A stretch of 64,000 bases of DNA from Moringa oleifera (GCA_021397835.1 JAJFZO010000256.1:2402501-2466500); one strand, 5' to 3'; shown: positions 36,732-49,689, counted from the first letter of the stretch. Program-made: numbers and translations. The notes: generated from the sequence alone by a model not told the origin.

Positions 36732-37550
36732 TCATCTCCACTTTGCATAGAACTTGTCATCATTCCACAGCAGCATCCTGTTCAGCTTGATCTTCACGTT
36801 CCTCTGCTTCAAATGCCAATGCCTTGGGGCTATCCTCTTCTGCAAACTGAATCCGAAGTACTGTGGAAACTCCTTAAGCTCCTGCAAGCTCCTCTCCATC
36901 TCCCCCACCAAGAACTCGAATTTCGGCATCAGATTATCATCAATGTTGTACCCAAATATTGCCGGCATTCTTGCACAAACCTTTGCGGCCTCCTCCTTTG
37001 TCAACCCCACTGTTCCCTTCAAGAATCTCATCTTGCCCTGTAACTTGTTGACTCGAGTATTCAGAAGATGTGCGTTCAATTTACTAGGTACGTTCAATTT
37101 TTCTAACCCTAACCTCCTTAGATAGTCAAGCGTCGGCCTCAAGCAGTACTCGACGTTGGAGAAGAGAATGTTAGGGCAATTAACAATGAGGCCTTGCTGT
37201 TGCTCGACGGTCGCATGGAGATCCTCAGTTAGGAACTCAAAAACAGGTTCAATTCGGAGGGTGTCGAAGATGGGAGAGAACAGCTCGGGGCAGAGGAAGG
37301 CGAGCCGGCGAAAGTCGTCGTCAGATATGCCCTTGGATTTGAGGAAGTTCACGGTGGCGATGATGTGGTTGAGAACGTCTGGTTCCGGTGGAAGATGGAG
37401 CTTGTGGGTCGGGTTGATGCCGAGGGCTTTCAAGTACCGTAGATTCTCGCGGTGGGATGTTCGGAATTTGATGTAACGACCGGAGGAACGGTTTGGAGAA
37501 TAGGAGGAGAAGGTTTTGGTGACCGGCGGGAGGCGAAGGCAGGACAGCAT
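36732..37550 (-). CDS. mTERF-family organellar nucleic-acid-binding protein
   Basis: Intronless 272-residue protein. The N-terminal ~30 residues are Ser/Arg-rich without acidic residues (MLSCLRLPPVTKTFSSYSPNRSSGRYIKF), as in a plastid or mitochondrial targeting peptide. The rest consists of repeated mTERF helical motifs: NHIIATVNFLKSKGISDDDF, AFLCPELFSPIFDTLRIEPV, CPNILFSNVEYCLRPTLDYL, VCARMPAIFGYNIDDNLMPK, ELKEFPQYFGFSLQKRI. The last segment is the standard mTERF C-terminal signature. mTERF proteins bind organellar DNA or RNA and affect transcription termination, splicing or ribosome assembly; this member's target is unknown. It is short for the family (many exceed 300 residues), but its size and position beside PLAA recall Arabidopsis At3g18870. 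Confidence 0.92.
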   Translation of the reverse strand: MLSCLRLPPVTKTFSSYSPNRSSGRYIKFRTSHRENLRYLKALGINPTHKLHLPPEPDVLNHIIATVNFLKSKGISDDDFRRLAFLCPELFSPIFDTLRIEPVFEFLTEDLHATVEQQQGLIVNCPNILFSNVEYCLRPTLDYLRRLGLEKLNVPSKLNAHLLNTRVNKLQGKMRFLKGTVGLTKEEAAKVCARMPAIFGYNIDDNLMPKFEFLVGEMERSLQELKEFPQYFGFSLQKRIAPRHWHLKQRNVKIKLNRMLLWNDDKFYAKWR

Positions 37551-38375
37551 TACTTCCTGCTATAGGTTGCTTTCTGTGTTTCAGGCTTGAGCGGTAAAGA
37601 TAAGAAAGCTGGGCAGCGGCAGCGGCAACTGCCAAGTGTATACTCTCATCAGCAGGCAAGAAGAGGAGCATAATATCCTTTTATTAAGAAAATCAAAATA
37701 AAGAGGTAAGGAAATTTTGAGTATGCTGCCACCTTAACGATTTAATATTTAATATATAACTAAATATTAATATTTAATATTATAGAGTAAATATTAAAAT
37801 AAATTTTATAATATTTTTTAATCAAATCTTTATAGTATTTTGATCAATTTTATATATGAATCTTCGATTCAAATTAACTTTTTTTAAATATTTTTAAGAG
37901 TGATTTAAACTAAAATATTTATATAATAAATTTTGATATAAATTTTATTTTACAGATGTAATAAATAATAATTTATTAATATTTAAAAATATAAATTTTT
38001 ATTTAAAAATATTGTTTATGAATTTTTAAAATTTTTAATGGTGTAAATTTTATAAAAATGTTTTTAATATTAAAAAATTATATTTTTTTCTAATGATAAT
38101 TTGAATTTTTTTTTTGCATGTTAAAAATTTAAATTGAAAAAAATCAAGAGGAACTTGATTAAGAACGTGGATAGTATAGAAATTATTTTGATATTTATCT
38201 TATTGTATATTAATTACTTTTATTATTGTAATTTTAAAATTTAAATGTAGTATATTATAATTTAGGATAAATATTGTTTGAAATTTGAGAGAATGCTCTC
38301 TTTTTTAACTTTTCATATTAACTTTAAAACAGGTTTAAATAAATTTTAATTTAAATTATTATATAAAAAAGTAAA

Positions 38376-38903
38376 AGTCTCATAAAATTTTGATGTTTAT
38401 CTTATGTTACTAATCAAATTTTTATGTTTTAAAAGTAACATATTGAATTTTAATTTATTAATTTTATTTAAATTAAATTTTATAAAAAAATTTAAAAATT
38501 AAGGTATTCAAATTGAAGATTTTAAATGACGAAATATGATTTAAAATTTTTTATAGATATAAAGAGATATTCAAGTTACAATTACAAAAAAGTTTTATAA
38601 TTTTTTGGGTACTAAAAATATTTTTAAGAAATTTATAATAATAAATTTTTAAAAATAACATAATTATACAAAAAATTATGAAATTTTTTTATAACAATAG
38701 TTTGACTATTTTTTTACATTTATAAAAAATTTTGAAATAAAATTTATTGTATAAAATCGTTAATTTGAATACTTTTAATTTTTGAATTTTTTTAATAAAT
38801 TTTAATTTATACTAAATCCATATATCAAAATTCGATTTATTACTTTTTAAAGGTTTGATTGATAATACAAGATAAACATTAAGATTTTATAAGATTCTAA
38901 TTA
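38376..38903. repeat. Large AT-rich foldback element, ~530 bp
   Basis: The left half (AGTCTCATAAAATTTTGATG...) and the reverse complement of the right half (AGAATCTTATAAAATCTTAA...) align over most of their length, meeting near 38,640. The whole element could fold into one long hairpin. The same family occurs at 5021-5513 and 15,780-16,258. No coding capacity. Identity between arms looks to be ~75-80 percent. Confidence 0.62.
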
Positions 38904-40007
38904 AGTATGTATTAGTTGAAATTTTTAAAAAGGGGTTTGAATAAATTTTATAGTTTATTTTGAGTTAATTTTTTAATATTGAATAATTTGTAATTTATAA
39001 GTTATTTATTATAAATTTGTAATTTTTAAATTTTAAATAGTAAAAATTTATTCAAAAAAAAATTGCAGCATTATTTTTCATCAATGAAGGTCTGTTTAAA
39101 TACTTGTTAAATCTAAGGTAAGTATTACAAGAGAAAACATTTTTTAGGATTTTAAATGATATTTATTTTAAAATAGTAATATTTTAAATTTATTTTATAT
39201 AAATATTATATAAAATCATAAAATTTATTGACTAAATTTTTTAAAAATTCTCAAATAAATTTTAATATCAAATTAAATATTAGTTCAAAATAATTGTAAA
39301 AAATTAATAGTACTTTAATTATTAAAATATTTTAAAAATAATTCAAATGAATTTTTTATTTGAAATATTTATTTTTTAAATTAAATAAATTTTCATGGAT
39401 GGGATATTTTTATTAAAATTTTAATTTTTAATAGTATAAATTTTTTAAAGATATATTTTTAATATTTAAAAAATTATAAAATTTTTGTGATGATAACTTG
39501 AATATTTTTTTATATTTTTAAAAATTTTAAGTTAAAATTCATCATAAAAGATTCTTAATTTGAATTTTTTAATTTTTACATTCTTCGATAGGATTAATTT
39601 GGTATAAGTTGATAAATTAAATTTTATTTGAGAATTTTTTAGAAATTAGGGTTTGTTTAGGAAGAGAATAAGTAGTTTTGTATGATTTTTATTTTTTAAA
39701 AAATTAAAAATATAATTTTTAATTTAATAATAATTTAATTTAAAGTATTTTAAATTTGAATAATAAAATTTATTTTTAAAATTTTCTAACAGTATTTATG
39801 TAAATAATATTTAGTATTCAATATAAATTTATAATTTAATGGTTTTTATTTAAATATTTTTAGCCTTTTGATCGCTTATAAGTCAAATGTTAAAATTTAA
39901 GAGTTTTTAAATATTATAATTTTGTATAAATAAAATATTATAATTAATAATAATTTTATTTTTAAAATATTTATTTTAGTTTAAATGATAGTTTATTAGT
40001 TAATGTT

Positions 40008-40008
<1 letters not shown>

Positions 40009-40066
<58 letters not shown>
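40009..40066. repeat. Compound (TA)n(GA)n microsatellite
   Basis: An uninterrupted TA tract (40009-40032) runs directly into an AG tract (40033-40066). Confidence 0.9.
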
Positions 40067-40070
<4 letters not shown>

Positions 40071-41013
40071 AATAAGAAATTATGGTACACAATAATTTTA
40101 TACAATATAAGTTTTTTTTTTAAAATGATTTTATGATGAAAGGTTGTGTTTTATAAATAGATTATTGATTTTTAATTATATAATATATATAATTTTTTTA
40201 AATAATACATATTGAATATAAATATATAGTTTAAAATGCAAATTAAATTATTTTTGTGAACTAATATGAACAATAAAATGACACATAAACAAGCTTTTAT
40301 ATCTTATATTGTTTAAAAATCATATTATTAAATAATAAAGTGAAAGTTATTAAAAATTTTGAGTTATATCTGACTCTTTACAAACCCTTGATTTTAAAAG
40401 TAACTAAACAAATTTTGATAAATTGATTTAGTTTAAATCAAACTCTTTGTTTAGTTTATTTCATTGGCGTTAAGTATTTTTTTTGAATTTTGGTTATGAT
40501 AAATTTGATTTATTATTTATTTCACTTAAATTTTTAATACAGTAAATTTTAAATTTGAAGTATTCTTTTTAAAATTATAATTTTTTTTAAATGTGACTTT
40601 TTTTTTCACAAAATTGATGTTCAATTTTAATATATTTAATATTTAAATCTATCTTTCACTTTTAAATAATATATCAATTTTTTTATTTTATAAATGTGTT
40701 AAAATTATAAAAGACAATTTTAAGGGATAAATTTCATAACAATTAAAATTTCAGAATGAATGAATCGATATCATAATAAGAAATTAGAGATTATGTTTGT
40801 GTGTATGCTTGTATTATATTATATGAATATCCAATTTTATGTGAGATAATTTATCTTCTATACAATGAAATATAAAAATTGAAAATATTTAATAAATCGA
40901 TTTTATGTTGAATATTTGATAAGGATATTAAAATTAATTTATATAAATAATTAAGTTTATATTATTGTATTTGTTATTTTAAAAAATAAAATTGCTAGTA
41001 TAATTTAAATTAT

Positions 41014-41034
41014 TATATATATATATATATATAT
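41014..41034. repeat. (TA)n microsatellite
   Basis: A short TA tract ~330 bases upstream of the CCS1 start codon. Confidence 0.85.
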
Positions 41035-41168
41035 GGGGAAAGCCCCAGCTTTTGGATTGAAATGTATGTTCTTATTTCTGACAACTTGAAGATATTATTT
41101 CAATTGAAATTCTTATTTATTACAAGGTCTTGTCTTGAAGATGGGACCCAGTGAAGCTGCTACTTCTG

Positions 41169-41176
41169 CCACGTGG
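41169..41176 (+). promoter_or_regulatory. G-box (CCACGTGG) in the CCS1 promoter
   Basis: A perfect palindromic G-box with CACGTG core lies ~190 bases upstream of the CCS1 ATG. G-boxes are typical of light-regulated plant genes, which suits a photosynthetic cytochrome assembly factor. Regulation is inferred. Confidence 0.5.
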
Positions 41177-41364
41177 CACATTTTGTGGGGCCATGTGTGT
41201 AAAAAGAAAAGAAGAAAGAAAAAAAGGAAAAATCAGGAAAAGAGAGAAACCATATCTACTCTGGGATAGAAGTACCAGCAATGGTCGTTATACATAAGCT
41301 CTGGTCCTTTAACTACCTCTAAGGCTCTAGCCAGAGAGGAAAATCAAATCTGAAAACTGCATCA

Positions 41365-44300
41365 ATGAGAACTCTAAACCCAGCGAAAACCCTATATCCA
41401 TCTCTACCCAATGCCCATTCCCTCAAATCTCCTCTTCTTCGCTCTACTTTCAGTCCCCAACTCCACAGTTCATACACCAAGGGAGGAGGTCTCTCTTTCA
41501 CCATCACTTTCAAGCTTAAAACCTCTCAAGATGGCAACAAGAGAAAAAGCGTCACCAAGATTGTCTTACCAGATTCTGCGCCGTCAGTGGGGGAGAAGAG
41601 CGATGGAGCCGCTGGAAAGGGTGAGGTTCCGATCAAGGAAGCTAAAAGAGCTGGGGCTTTGGGGCTGGCGAAGAGGTTGCCTAGAAAGGTTTTGACTGTT
41701 TTATCTAACTTGCCTTTGGCTATTGGGGAGATGTTTGCCATTGCTGGTCTTATGGCTCTGGGTATGTTGTGCTTTTGCTCTTTGTTTCATCTCCTTTTTC
41801 AGTTTTATGGTATGGCTTACAGTAGAGGAATGGGTTCTCACGCAAAGCTAGAGTTATATTTCATTAAATAACTAAAATAATAGAATTAAATACCTGGAAA
41901 TTGAGAAAGGTCTTTATGGGATACAATTTATCATCTTGATTGGGGCAACTGAGGAGAACATGATATCTCAAAGATTTGATGTCAAGGATCATCTGACTGA
42001 CATGAACAATTCCTTTAGCAGGAAGTGGGTTAATTATACTTTCAGTGGATGTCATTATGGACCCTTAAGCAAGCCATTTTTAAATCCTTTGTTTTAGACC
42101 TTTTGGTTGTGAATATGTGTCACTCCTAATTAACAGAGAGTGGGGTATGTTTCACTGCCATGACCTTGCCACATTTCTATTCACATGGATGCCAGTAAAG
42201 GCTTTTTCCCTTTATGCTTCACAAATGAGATTCTTCTGCAGGATTTTGATTTTGATTACTCTTCAAACTCCTCAAGCTCTATTTGTAGTTTTGAATTGTT
42301 TGAAACTGTACACTGCTGCAGTTTTGGCTGGTGATTTTCCCTCTTATTTTGCAATGCGTTTCCAGGTACTGTAATTGATCAAGGTGAGGCCCCTGACTTC
42401 TACTTCGAAAAGTACCCAGAGGATAATCCGGTACTGGGATTCTTCACTTGGAGATGGGTTCTAACCCTTGGGTTTGACCACATGTTTTCATCTCCCATTT
42501 TCCTTGGAATGTTGGTTCTCCTGGCAACATCGCTTATGGCCTGCACTTACACAACTCAGATCCCTCTTGTTAAGGTTGCAAGAAGGTTTGATGCTTTATG
42601 TTATTTTGTGTTGCCTCAGGTGGAAATGATTGGTGATCCTGCTTGTTAACATGAGCCTATCATATGTATGCAGGTGGAACTTCTTACAATCAGCTGAAGC
42701 TATCCGCAAACAGGAATTTTCAGACACTCTGCCTAAAGCATCAGTCAGGGATTTAGGTGTTATTCTGATGGGAGCTGGATATGAGGTCATAATCTAACAT
42801 CTTGCTTTTCGTCTTCTTTCTTTTTCTTTCTTACACTTGTTTGGTTCACTTTTTTTTTTTTAAACCTATTTCTGAGAATGTAAATTATGGAAGTTCTTTA
42901 TCAAACACATGGATTTGTAATATGCATACAAGAAAACTAAGGTAGGGTAGGATTGTGTCTCTTAGGAGAGTAAGATATAGAGTTTTCATTAAGGTTTGTA
43001 AAGTGGGATCTTAACTCTTGACTGAAATAGTTTATATCTTGAACTTTGTTTTAGGTTACTTGGAACCGGTCGCCTGCGTTATATGCATGTCTAATTTTCA
43101 TTTGTACAGTGAAAGTCCATAGTGATTTATTTATAACTCGACAGTCGTTAGAAATTATTGAGGCAGGCTTAGTTTAGATACAAGAAAGCATTAGATAGTT
43201 TGCTGTGTAAAATGTGTCAGTTACTTGGAACTAGTTCCCTGCGTACTTGTAAAATGTGTAAAATGTATAGCATTAGACAGTTGTTCTAGGTTACGTGGAA
43301 CTAGTCCCCTGCTTTATATGCATTTCATAGTTTCGTTTGTACAGTGAAAGTCCATGGTGATTTTTTTATCAGTTGAGAGTTGTTAGAAATTATTGACACA
43401 GGCTCAGTTTAGATCCAAGCCAGCATTAAATAGTTTTCTGTGTAAAATCTGATGAGTTATCTCATTCAATTTAAGTCTCATCTCTCTCTTGAAATTTTTT
43501 TTCCTATGCCAAACTGTTATCTCCTAACCATTTATTGGGTCACCACATGTGGTTCATTGATACAGGTGTTTCTGAAAGGTCCGTCTTTGTATGCCTTTAA
43601 AGGGTTGGCTGGTCGAGTTGCTCCAATTGGAGTACATTTGGCAATGTTGCTGATAATGGCAGGTGGAACTCTTAGTGCAACCGGGAGCTTCAGAGGCTCA
43701 GTCACAGTTCCCCAGGGGCTGAATTTTGTAATAGGAGATGTCTTGGGCCCATTGGGTTTTCTTTCTACTCCTACTGAAGCTTTCAATACCGAGGTTCATG
43801 TTAACAGATTCTACATGGACTACTATGACAGTGGTGAGGTAGGTGTTGGTTTTTTTTTGTGCAGAAAGCTGTATAAAGAGGGGTGCCTTGTGGTACGAGT
43901 CATAATCATTCTGTATCAAAGCTTGACATGTTCAAAACTTCCCTAACGATTTGTCTTTAGGTGGCTTTTCCCTTATTCTTCTATTTGATTCACCAAAAAG
44001 TCCAGAGTCAATGTCCTGTGAGTAAGAATTCATGTGATATATAACAAGGCCGCCCTCTCAACATCCTTCTCACTGGCAGTATGCTTCTTCAATGTCTTCC
44101 GGGGACATCTTCATCCCTTATATTTTCTGACTTGAAATTGCTACTTTTTCCTTTTCTGTTTCTCCCCTCCTGTTATAGGTATCACAGTTTCATACTGATC
44201 TTTCGCTATTGGACCTCAATGGGAAGGAGTTGATGAGGAAAACAATTAGTGTGAATGACCCCTTGAGATATGGTGGTATCACTCTGTACCAGACAGATTG

Positions 44301-45470
44301 GAGTTTTTCAGCACTTCAGGTACTTAAGGATGATGAAGGTCCATTCAATTTGGCTATGGCTCCTCTAAAGATCAACGGAGACAAGAAACTCTTTGGGACT
44401 TTCTTACCAGTTGGTGATGCCAATTCTCCTGATGTCAAGGGAATGTATGTATAAATTTTCCTCTGTACTAGTGCGTACACTTTATCTTTTCCAGAATATA
44501 TAGAACAGATCTTTAACAATGTTTACAGCTCATCCCCTTGGAGGTTGCCATAAGAACTGAAACCAAAATTGGTTTTACATTTTCCAAAATGCACATTTTC
44601 TGAGTTAAATATTCTGTGATGCTTTCTTTTTTTCTTTTTATTGAAAGAAGAGTGCCGGAAACATTATCTAGAGCTAAAATAGGCTTGTAGTAGCAGTCAT
44701 GTCAAAAGGTTCTTGTTTGCTGTTTGTGGCAGTGGAGAGTTACCTGTCTTTTACCTTTGTTTACCTGGCTTTACTTTCCCTTTGCTGTTTCCAGATCAAT
44801 GTTAGCTCGTGATCTACAATCAATTGTCATATATGATAAAGAAGGGAAATTTGTTGGAGTCCGACGACCCAACTCTAAGCTTCCTATTGATGTCGATGGT
44901 ACGAAAATTGTTATAGTAGATGCAATTGGCAGCACTGGTCTTGACTTGAAGGTACCAACTTCAAACATTCCTCAACAAAACCATTTATGTTGAATGCCAT
45001 ATGAGTTCATCTAAGCTGAAACGAAACCTGTTTCTTCCCAGACTGACCCAGGAGTTCCAGTTGTGTATGCTGGATTTGGTGCTCTAATGCTCACAACTTG
45101 CATCAGTTACCTATCTCATGCACAGGTGAGACTTCCATTTAACTATAGTGAAAGTTACTATTGATTGTCATGTTAATTCGTTGGCGCTACGAACTTAATA
45201 TGCTAACATGCTTAGTTCAATATTGTCACCGTTGCTGTTCTTTTGAAGTAGAATTCCAGTTTGTTCATTGCATGTTCTTGTTTTTCCCATCTTTATGGTA
45301 TTGTCATGCTGAAGATATGGGCCTTACAAGATGGAACGACAGTGATTATTGGGGGAAAGACTAACAGAGCCAAGGCAGAATTTCCAGATGAAATGAACCG
45401 CTTGCTTGATAGGGTTCCTGAAATAGTCGAATCCTCTGGTTCCAAGCAACTTAATGGCACCAATGGCTAG
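41365..45470 (+). CDS. CCS1: CCS1, plastid c-type cytochrome biogenesis protein
   Basis: Eight coding exons (41365-41761, 42366-42585, 42674-42785, 43566-43838, 44179-44444, 44795-44951, 45042-45125, 45315-45470) with consistent phases give 554 residues. CCS1 (Ccs1/ResB) works with CcsA in system II, delivering and attaching heme to apocytochromes f and c6 in the thylakoid lumen. The first ~60-70 residues are Ser/Thr-rich, as in a transit peptide. Then come the conserved blocks RKVLTVLSNLPLAIGEMFAI (first membrane helix), GFDHMFSSPIFLGMLVLLAT and MACTYTTQIPLVKVARRW. GRVAPIGVHLAMLLIMAGG supplies a helix with a conserved His, followed by the long lumenal domain (RFYMDYYDSGEV, QFHTDLSLLD, GITLYQTDWSF, DPLRYGG). 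The last helix is VVYAGFGALMLTTCISYLSHAQIWALQ. The protein ends ESSGSKQLNGTNG. Length matches plant CCS1 and the gene appears intact. Confidence 0.95.
43053..43449 (+). repeat. Tandem ~160-bp duplication in CCS1 intron 3
   Basis: Units 43053-43213 and 43288-43449 share AGGTTAC.TGGAAC, TTATATGCAT, TTGTACAGTGAAAGTCCAT, GTTAGAAATTATTGA, CAGGCT.AGTTTAGAT and TGTGTAAAAT in the same order. A partial third copy (GTTACTTGGAACTAGTTCCC) starts at ~43,220. Confidence 0.8.
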
Positions 45471-46005
45471 TTTCTGAGGCAGTAGCTGCTACACTGAATC
45501 AGAGGTAAGAGGTAAAAGTCCCAAGGAACTCCTATTCAATTCAACACTCAGCACGCCAAGAAAGCAAGACTTTCAATCCCAAGTGAACTGATATAGCTAG
45601 ACTCTGCAAAGGAGTTGAGATCAACACTTCCTGGGAGTATACATACATATATCTATACTTCATATCCAGGGCCAAGATTCCAAGACTTGGATATGTATAT
45701 ATATTTTGCTGTATGTTACTTCATTTTTTACAAGGTTTATGTATTTAACTTGATTTCCTCTAACTCAATCGGATGTATAGATTCTTGTATCAGGGAGCTT
45801 TCTGCATTTTTAAGAACACAATTTTCATGAATCTCATCCCAGGTAGGAAGAAGCAAATAACTTTTAAAGCTTTATAAATACACACTACTACTACAAATCC
45901 AGGGTACAATGGGCTGTATAGGCGGTTCCTTCAGAACCTCCACCTTCAATTTTACATCAGCATGGTATACCCAACTTATGTTGATATATACATCTGAAAC
46001 TAAAT
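45471..46005. other. Convergent 3' UTRs of CCS1 (+) and HDR (-)
   Basis: The two stop codons are 535 bases apart and no other gene lies between. Poly-A signals from the two sides probably sit within ~100 bases of each other near 45,830-45,880, so the transcripts may overlap. Confidence 0.5.
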
Positions 46006-49000
46006 CTATGCTACTTGCAAGGCTTCTTCTCGTTTGATATCGAACACCTTGATCAGTGCCTCCTCCACAACCTGGTCATGTCCATTAGCTATAAGAACAT
46101 AGAGCAACAGACAGAGTGTGCTACAACAAATTGCAAGTAGCAGCCTGAACAGGAATAAGAAATCGCTATGTTTCATGGGTAAATGGAATAATTACCTTGT
46201 CTGGCGTGGATGCACCAGAAGTAACACCAATTGTGATTGGACCCACCGGTAGCCAATTTTCTTTCTCAACCAGCTCCCCATGCTGGTAAAGCAGAAAAAA
46301 TTACATGTATCATTAAAAGGAGAAAACAAGATTCAAAGTTTAAAAACCATTTCATTTTCTTGCATTTTACTTTCATGTATGTATGTGGGATACTCACATT
46401 CAGCTTATAAGCTATTTTATTTCCTGGACCTATTCTCTTCTCACTATCAATCCAATATGAGGGAATCCCATGCTCTTCTGCGATCTCCTGAAGGTGCGAG
46501 GTGTTGCTTGAATTCCACCCACCAACAACCAACATGAGATCCAGCTTTTCCTCCACCAGCTTATACATTGCATCTTGTCGCTCCTGGAAAAAAAAAAAGA
46601 AATTTGCTTCAATCTGACTGGAGACTTAAGAGTAATAAATGCACATCTATCCTGAATTTAGGAGAGAGAAAGAACGAGAGAGGACATTAGAAGAAGTAGG
46701 AATCATCTACGTTCAGAGTGTTTACATAACATGATATGATCACAACATTTGAGTGGAAACTAAAACTTGAGAGAGCATAAGACTGGGAAAGAGAGTTACC
46801 TGAGTAGCATCACAAATGGTGTTGAAGCTCATGAAGTGCTGATTGACATTTTCCACTCCATACTTGCGCATCATAGTCCTCTCCATTAACTTTCCTGCAG
46901 AACTTAAAAATAACCTAAGTATGATACTTCATGATTTCTTGACAAAAGACAACATGATCACTAAAAGTGCCACTTACCAATCTCTTCTGTTTCTCCTTTG
47001 AGCATTGTAGTTTGATTTGCAATGCCTACTTTCACTAGGTCACGATCTGGATCAAATCCCTTCGAAACTGCATGTTTAAATTTCTGCAGGAAAAGCCCAT
47101 ATTTTGCTCAATAATCACATAATGCAGAATATGAATGACTATCAGGGACAAGTTTGCAACCAAAACCCATACCTCCAAAAAGTCCTCTCTGGTTGAGCTA
47201 GATCCATTGAGTTCGCCCCCAAGAATGTAATCACACACATACATAGCCTGGCCCAAGTTAAAATTCAAAAGTAAAACGAACATGGCAATAGAAACCTCTT
47301 CCCCCAAAAGAAAATAAAAAAGCAAAATCATATGTTCTTGAAAATAATACGAAAGTTACATAATCTATCACAAAAGCAAAAGATTGGGGCATACCTCTGC
47401 CATGTTCTTCACAATGAGATACTTCCCTGCAAATGATGCAGTTGCTATAGTTTCCTCATGCCCGTATTTGCCATGAATAATTGAAGTGTAGTCATCATTC
47501 TTGTGCTTCTCAACGGTGTTCCAAACCTTCAAACAAATTTAAGTTTTTTAGTAGGAACGGGGACAAAAATATCCTAAATCAGTGAGGTGCTATACATAAT
47601 TCGAAAGAATTAGAACACCCAAGGATCAACTTAGCAGATATCAAGGTACAAAAAAGTACCTTAGACACCCAAGGGCAAGTTGTATCAACAACTTGTACTT
47701 TTTTGTCATTCAGAATCAACATCTCATCTACTGCAGCTCCAAAAGCAGGTAAAATTACAACATCACCCTTATCAACGACATCAAATTGTTTCTGGCCCTC
47801 CTCAATAGGAATATTTTGAACTTCCATGTCCTCTAAACGCTGCCAAAGAAAATGTAGAAGTTCCTCTTATTAAAATTCAATTTAAAAGCTTCAGAAAGAT
47901 GCCATGCACTAGAAAACCATCAAGGTTAAACTTTTAACCACTTCAACTAGTTTCATGGACCTTGTACACATCAATAAGAAAAATACGATACGATCAAGCA
48001 ACAAGAGTCTAAAAAGTGTCAAAGTCAACAAAATAATTCATGAATCTAAGTTGAAAATGCAGTTTACAGACCTTATTAACAGTTGGATTATGAATGATGT
48101 CATTGGTAATCCAAATATTCTCCTTCGGAAATTGTTTTCTTGCTTCATAGGCAATCTGAACAGCCCGTTCAACACCCCAACAGAAGCCATATGCTTCAGC
48201 CAGTTTCACAGTAACATTTCCCCATGTGTAGACGTTTCCATTCTCTTTCAACTTCCTTATGATGTCACCTACGATTTCCCAACAAAATGATTAGATGAAG
48301 AAAACAATTACTCCAATCATGCACCAAAGCATGTAAATGTGTTGAATGGTAAAAAGGGCAAGCTTATATGAAACATTAACAATAAACTTGCAACTTTGCA
48401 CTTACATGCATACTAGTTAATGCAAGTTCCTTGATTCATTGAATATCTTCAGCACAACATGATAACACTAAAGTTTTCTATATCATCAGGGCCAGGACAA
48501 TAATAGAAAAAAAAAAAACAGCTTTTCCTAAATACATACATACATACACACACACACACAGAGGCAACAATGAAGTAATATAAGTAAAAATTACAATTAA
48601 ACAGCAGGATCACATCCTGTGTTTGCTTTCAATCTTTCAGAGGTCCTAATTAAAAAGGAAGAAAGACAACCTCCATTGGGTTGCACAAAAACAGCATGAA
48701 TATGAAAGAGCATTATAGTCCTTCAAAACTTAATCCTGACAAACACTTAAAATTAACTCAAAACTGAACTATCTAGACTGAAATTTCATCCTTAGGCTAC
48801 TTAACAACAGGAGTTTCCTTTATGCTTCTCTGCAACCAAAGAGAAAAAACATCTAGAACTTTGGTTTTTTACTTCCATTTTTTCTCTTTTTGCACCAGTA
48901 ATCAACCAATTTCTCTAGTTTCTATTCTATTTCCTTTCTTCGATGCCCAACGGAACAGAGCTACCAAGATCACAACCAACCAAATAGAGCCACTAAGAGC

Positions 49001-49564
49001 AAAACTCCCATATGATTTAAACTTAGGTAATGAAAAGTAATAATAATTCTCATTGTATTTTCGTTCTTTTCTCCAGAAACCAAACAGCAACGATAGTAAA
49101 ACTTTGTTAGCTCGAGTAATCAGACACTTATCTGATTTATGTTCTACATCAAACCAAGCCGCTACCGATACCCAAAAATCCAATAATTTTTTTTTGTAAC
49201 CAAGTGATCGATAAACTTCGCCAATTCTCCATTATTTTCTACACCCCCCCCCCCCTCCCCTTTTCAAGATGACAAGTAATCAAAAGAACTTACTGGTGTA
49301 CTCCCGATTCATGAGCTGAAGAGTCTCCTCCTTGTGACCAAATCCTCTCCGGTTATAGTTGTCGCTTCGCGTGAAGTTCTTACGAAACACCTTCGAATCG
49401 AAATCCGAGTCCACGGCCACTGAAGAATTAGGAGACGACTCGCCAGCTGAGCACCGGACAGAGAGAGGCTTACGGGGCCGGAGAGCTATAATTCCGGCGA
49501 TATTCTCCGGCGAGAAAGAGTCTGTCCCGAAGTTGAAGCGACATAGTTGCAGAGAGATCGCCAT
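46006..49564 (-). CDS. HDR (ISPH): 4-hydroxy-3-methylbut-2-enyl diphosphate reductase, plastidial
   Basis: Ten coding exons on the minus strand: 49564-49294, 48268-48072, 47839-47660, 47526-47395, 47247-47173, 47083-46978, 46894-46800, 46583-46398, 46282-46196, 46071-46006. Phases agree and the product has 464 residues, the usual plant length. HDR is the last MEP-pathway enzyme: it reduces HMBPP to IPP and DMAPP with a 4Fe-4S cluster. The three cluster cysteines are visible in [22 protein letters not shown] and [12 protein letters not shown]. Other conserved parts are [72 protein letters not shown] and [15 protein letters not shown]. The N-terminal ~40 residues form a transit peptide, followed by the plant-specific stretch ([21 protein letters not shown]). 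Intron 1 is the longest (~1 kb) and begins with GTAAGT. Confidence 0.97.
48531..48560. repeat. (ACAT)n(AC)n microsatellite in HDR intron 1
   Basis: Several ACAT units run into an AC dinucleotide tract, within the long first intron of HDR. Confidence 0.75.
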
Positions 49565-49689
49565 GGAAATCAGAGGGAGTGAGAGAGAGAGAGAGAAAGC
49601 AAGACCACAACGCGCACGTCAGGCGAAGGTGTGGAGATAGATGGGGAGTGCGCAGGTAACTGATGGCGCTCATTTTGCCTTGTTCTTTC

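Larger units (their letters stand above)
37551..41364. other. AT-rich spacer between mTERF and CCS1 genes (head to head)
   Basis: The first ~130 bases are the mTERF 5' leader and the last ~230 the CCS1 promoter. Between them lie very AT-rich sequence, a foldback element (38,376-38,903), diverged fragments of it (e.g. ~39,420-39,560 inverted) and two microsatellites. No gene recognised. Confidence 0.5.

Noticed and set aside
36754..37476. Plus-strand open frames opposite the mTERF gene
   Set aside because: They are shadows of the minus-strand mTERF coding sequence, which has clear family motifs.
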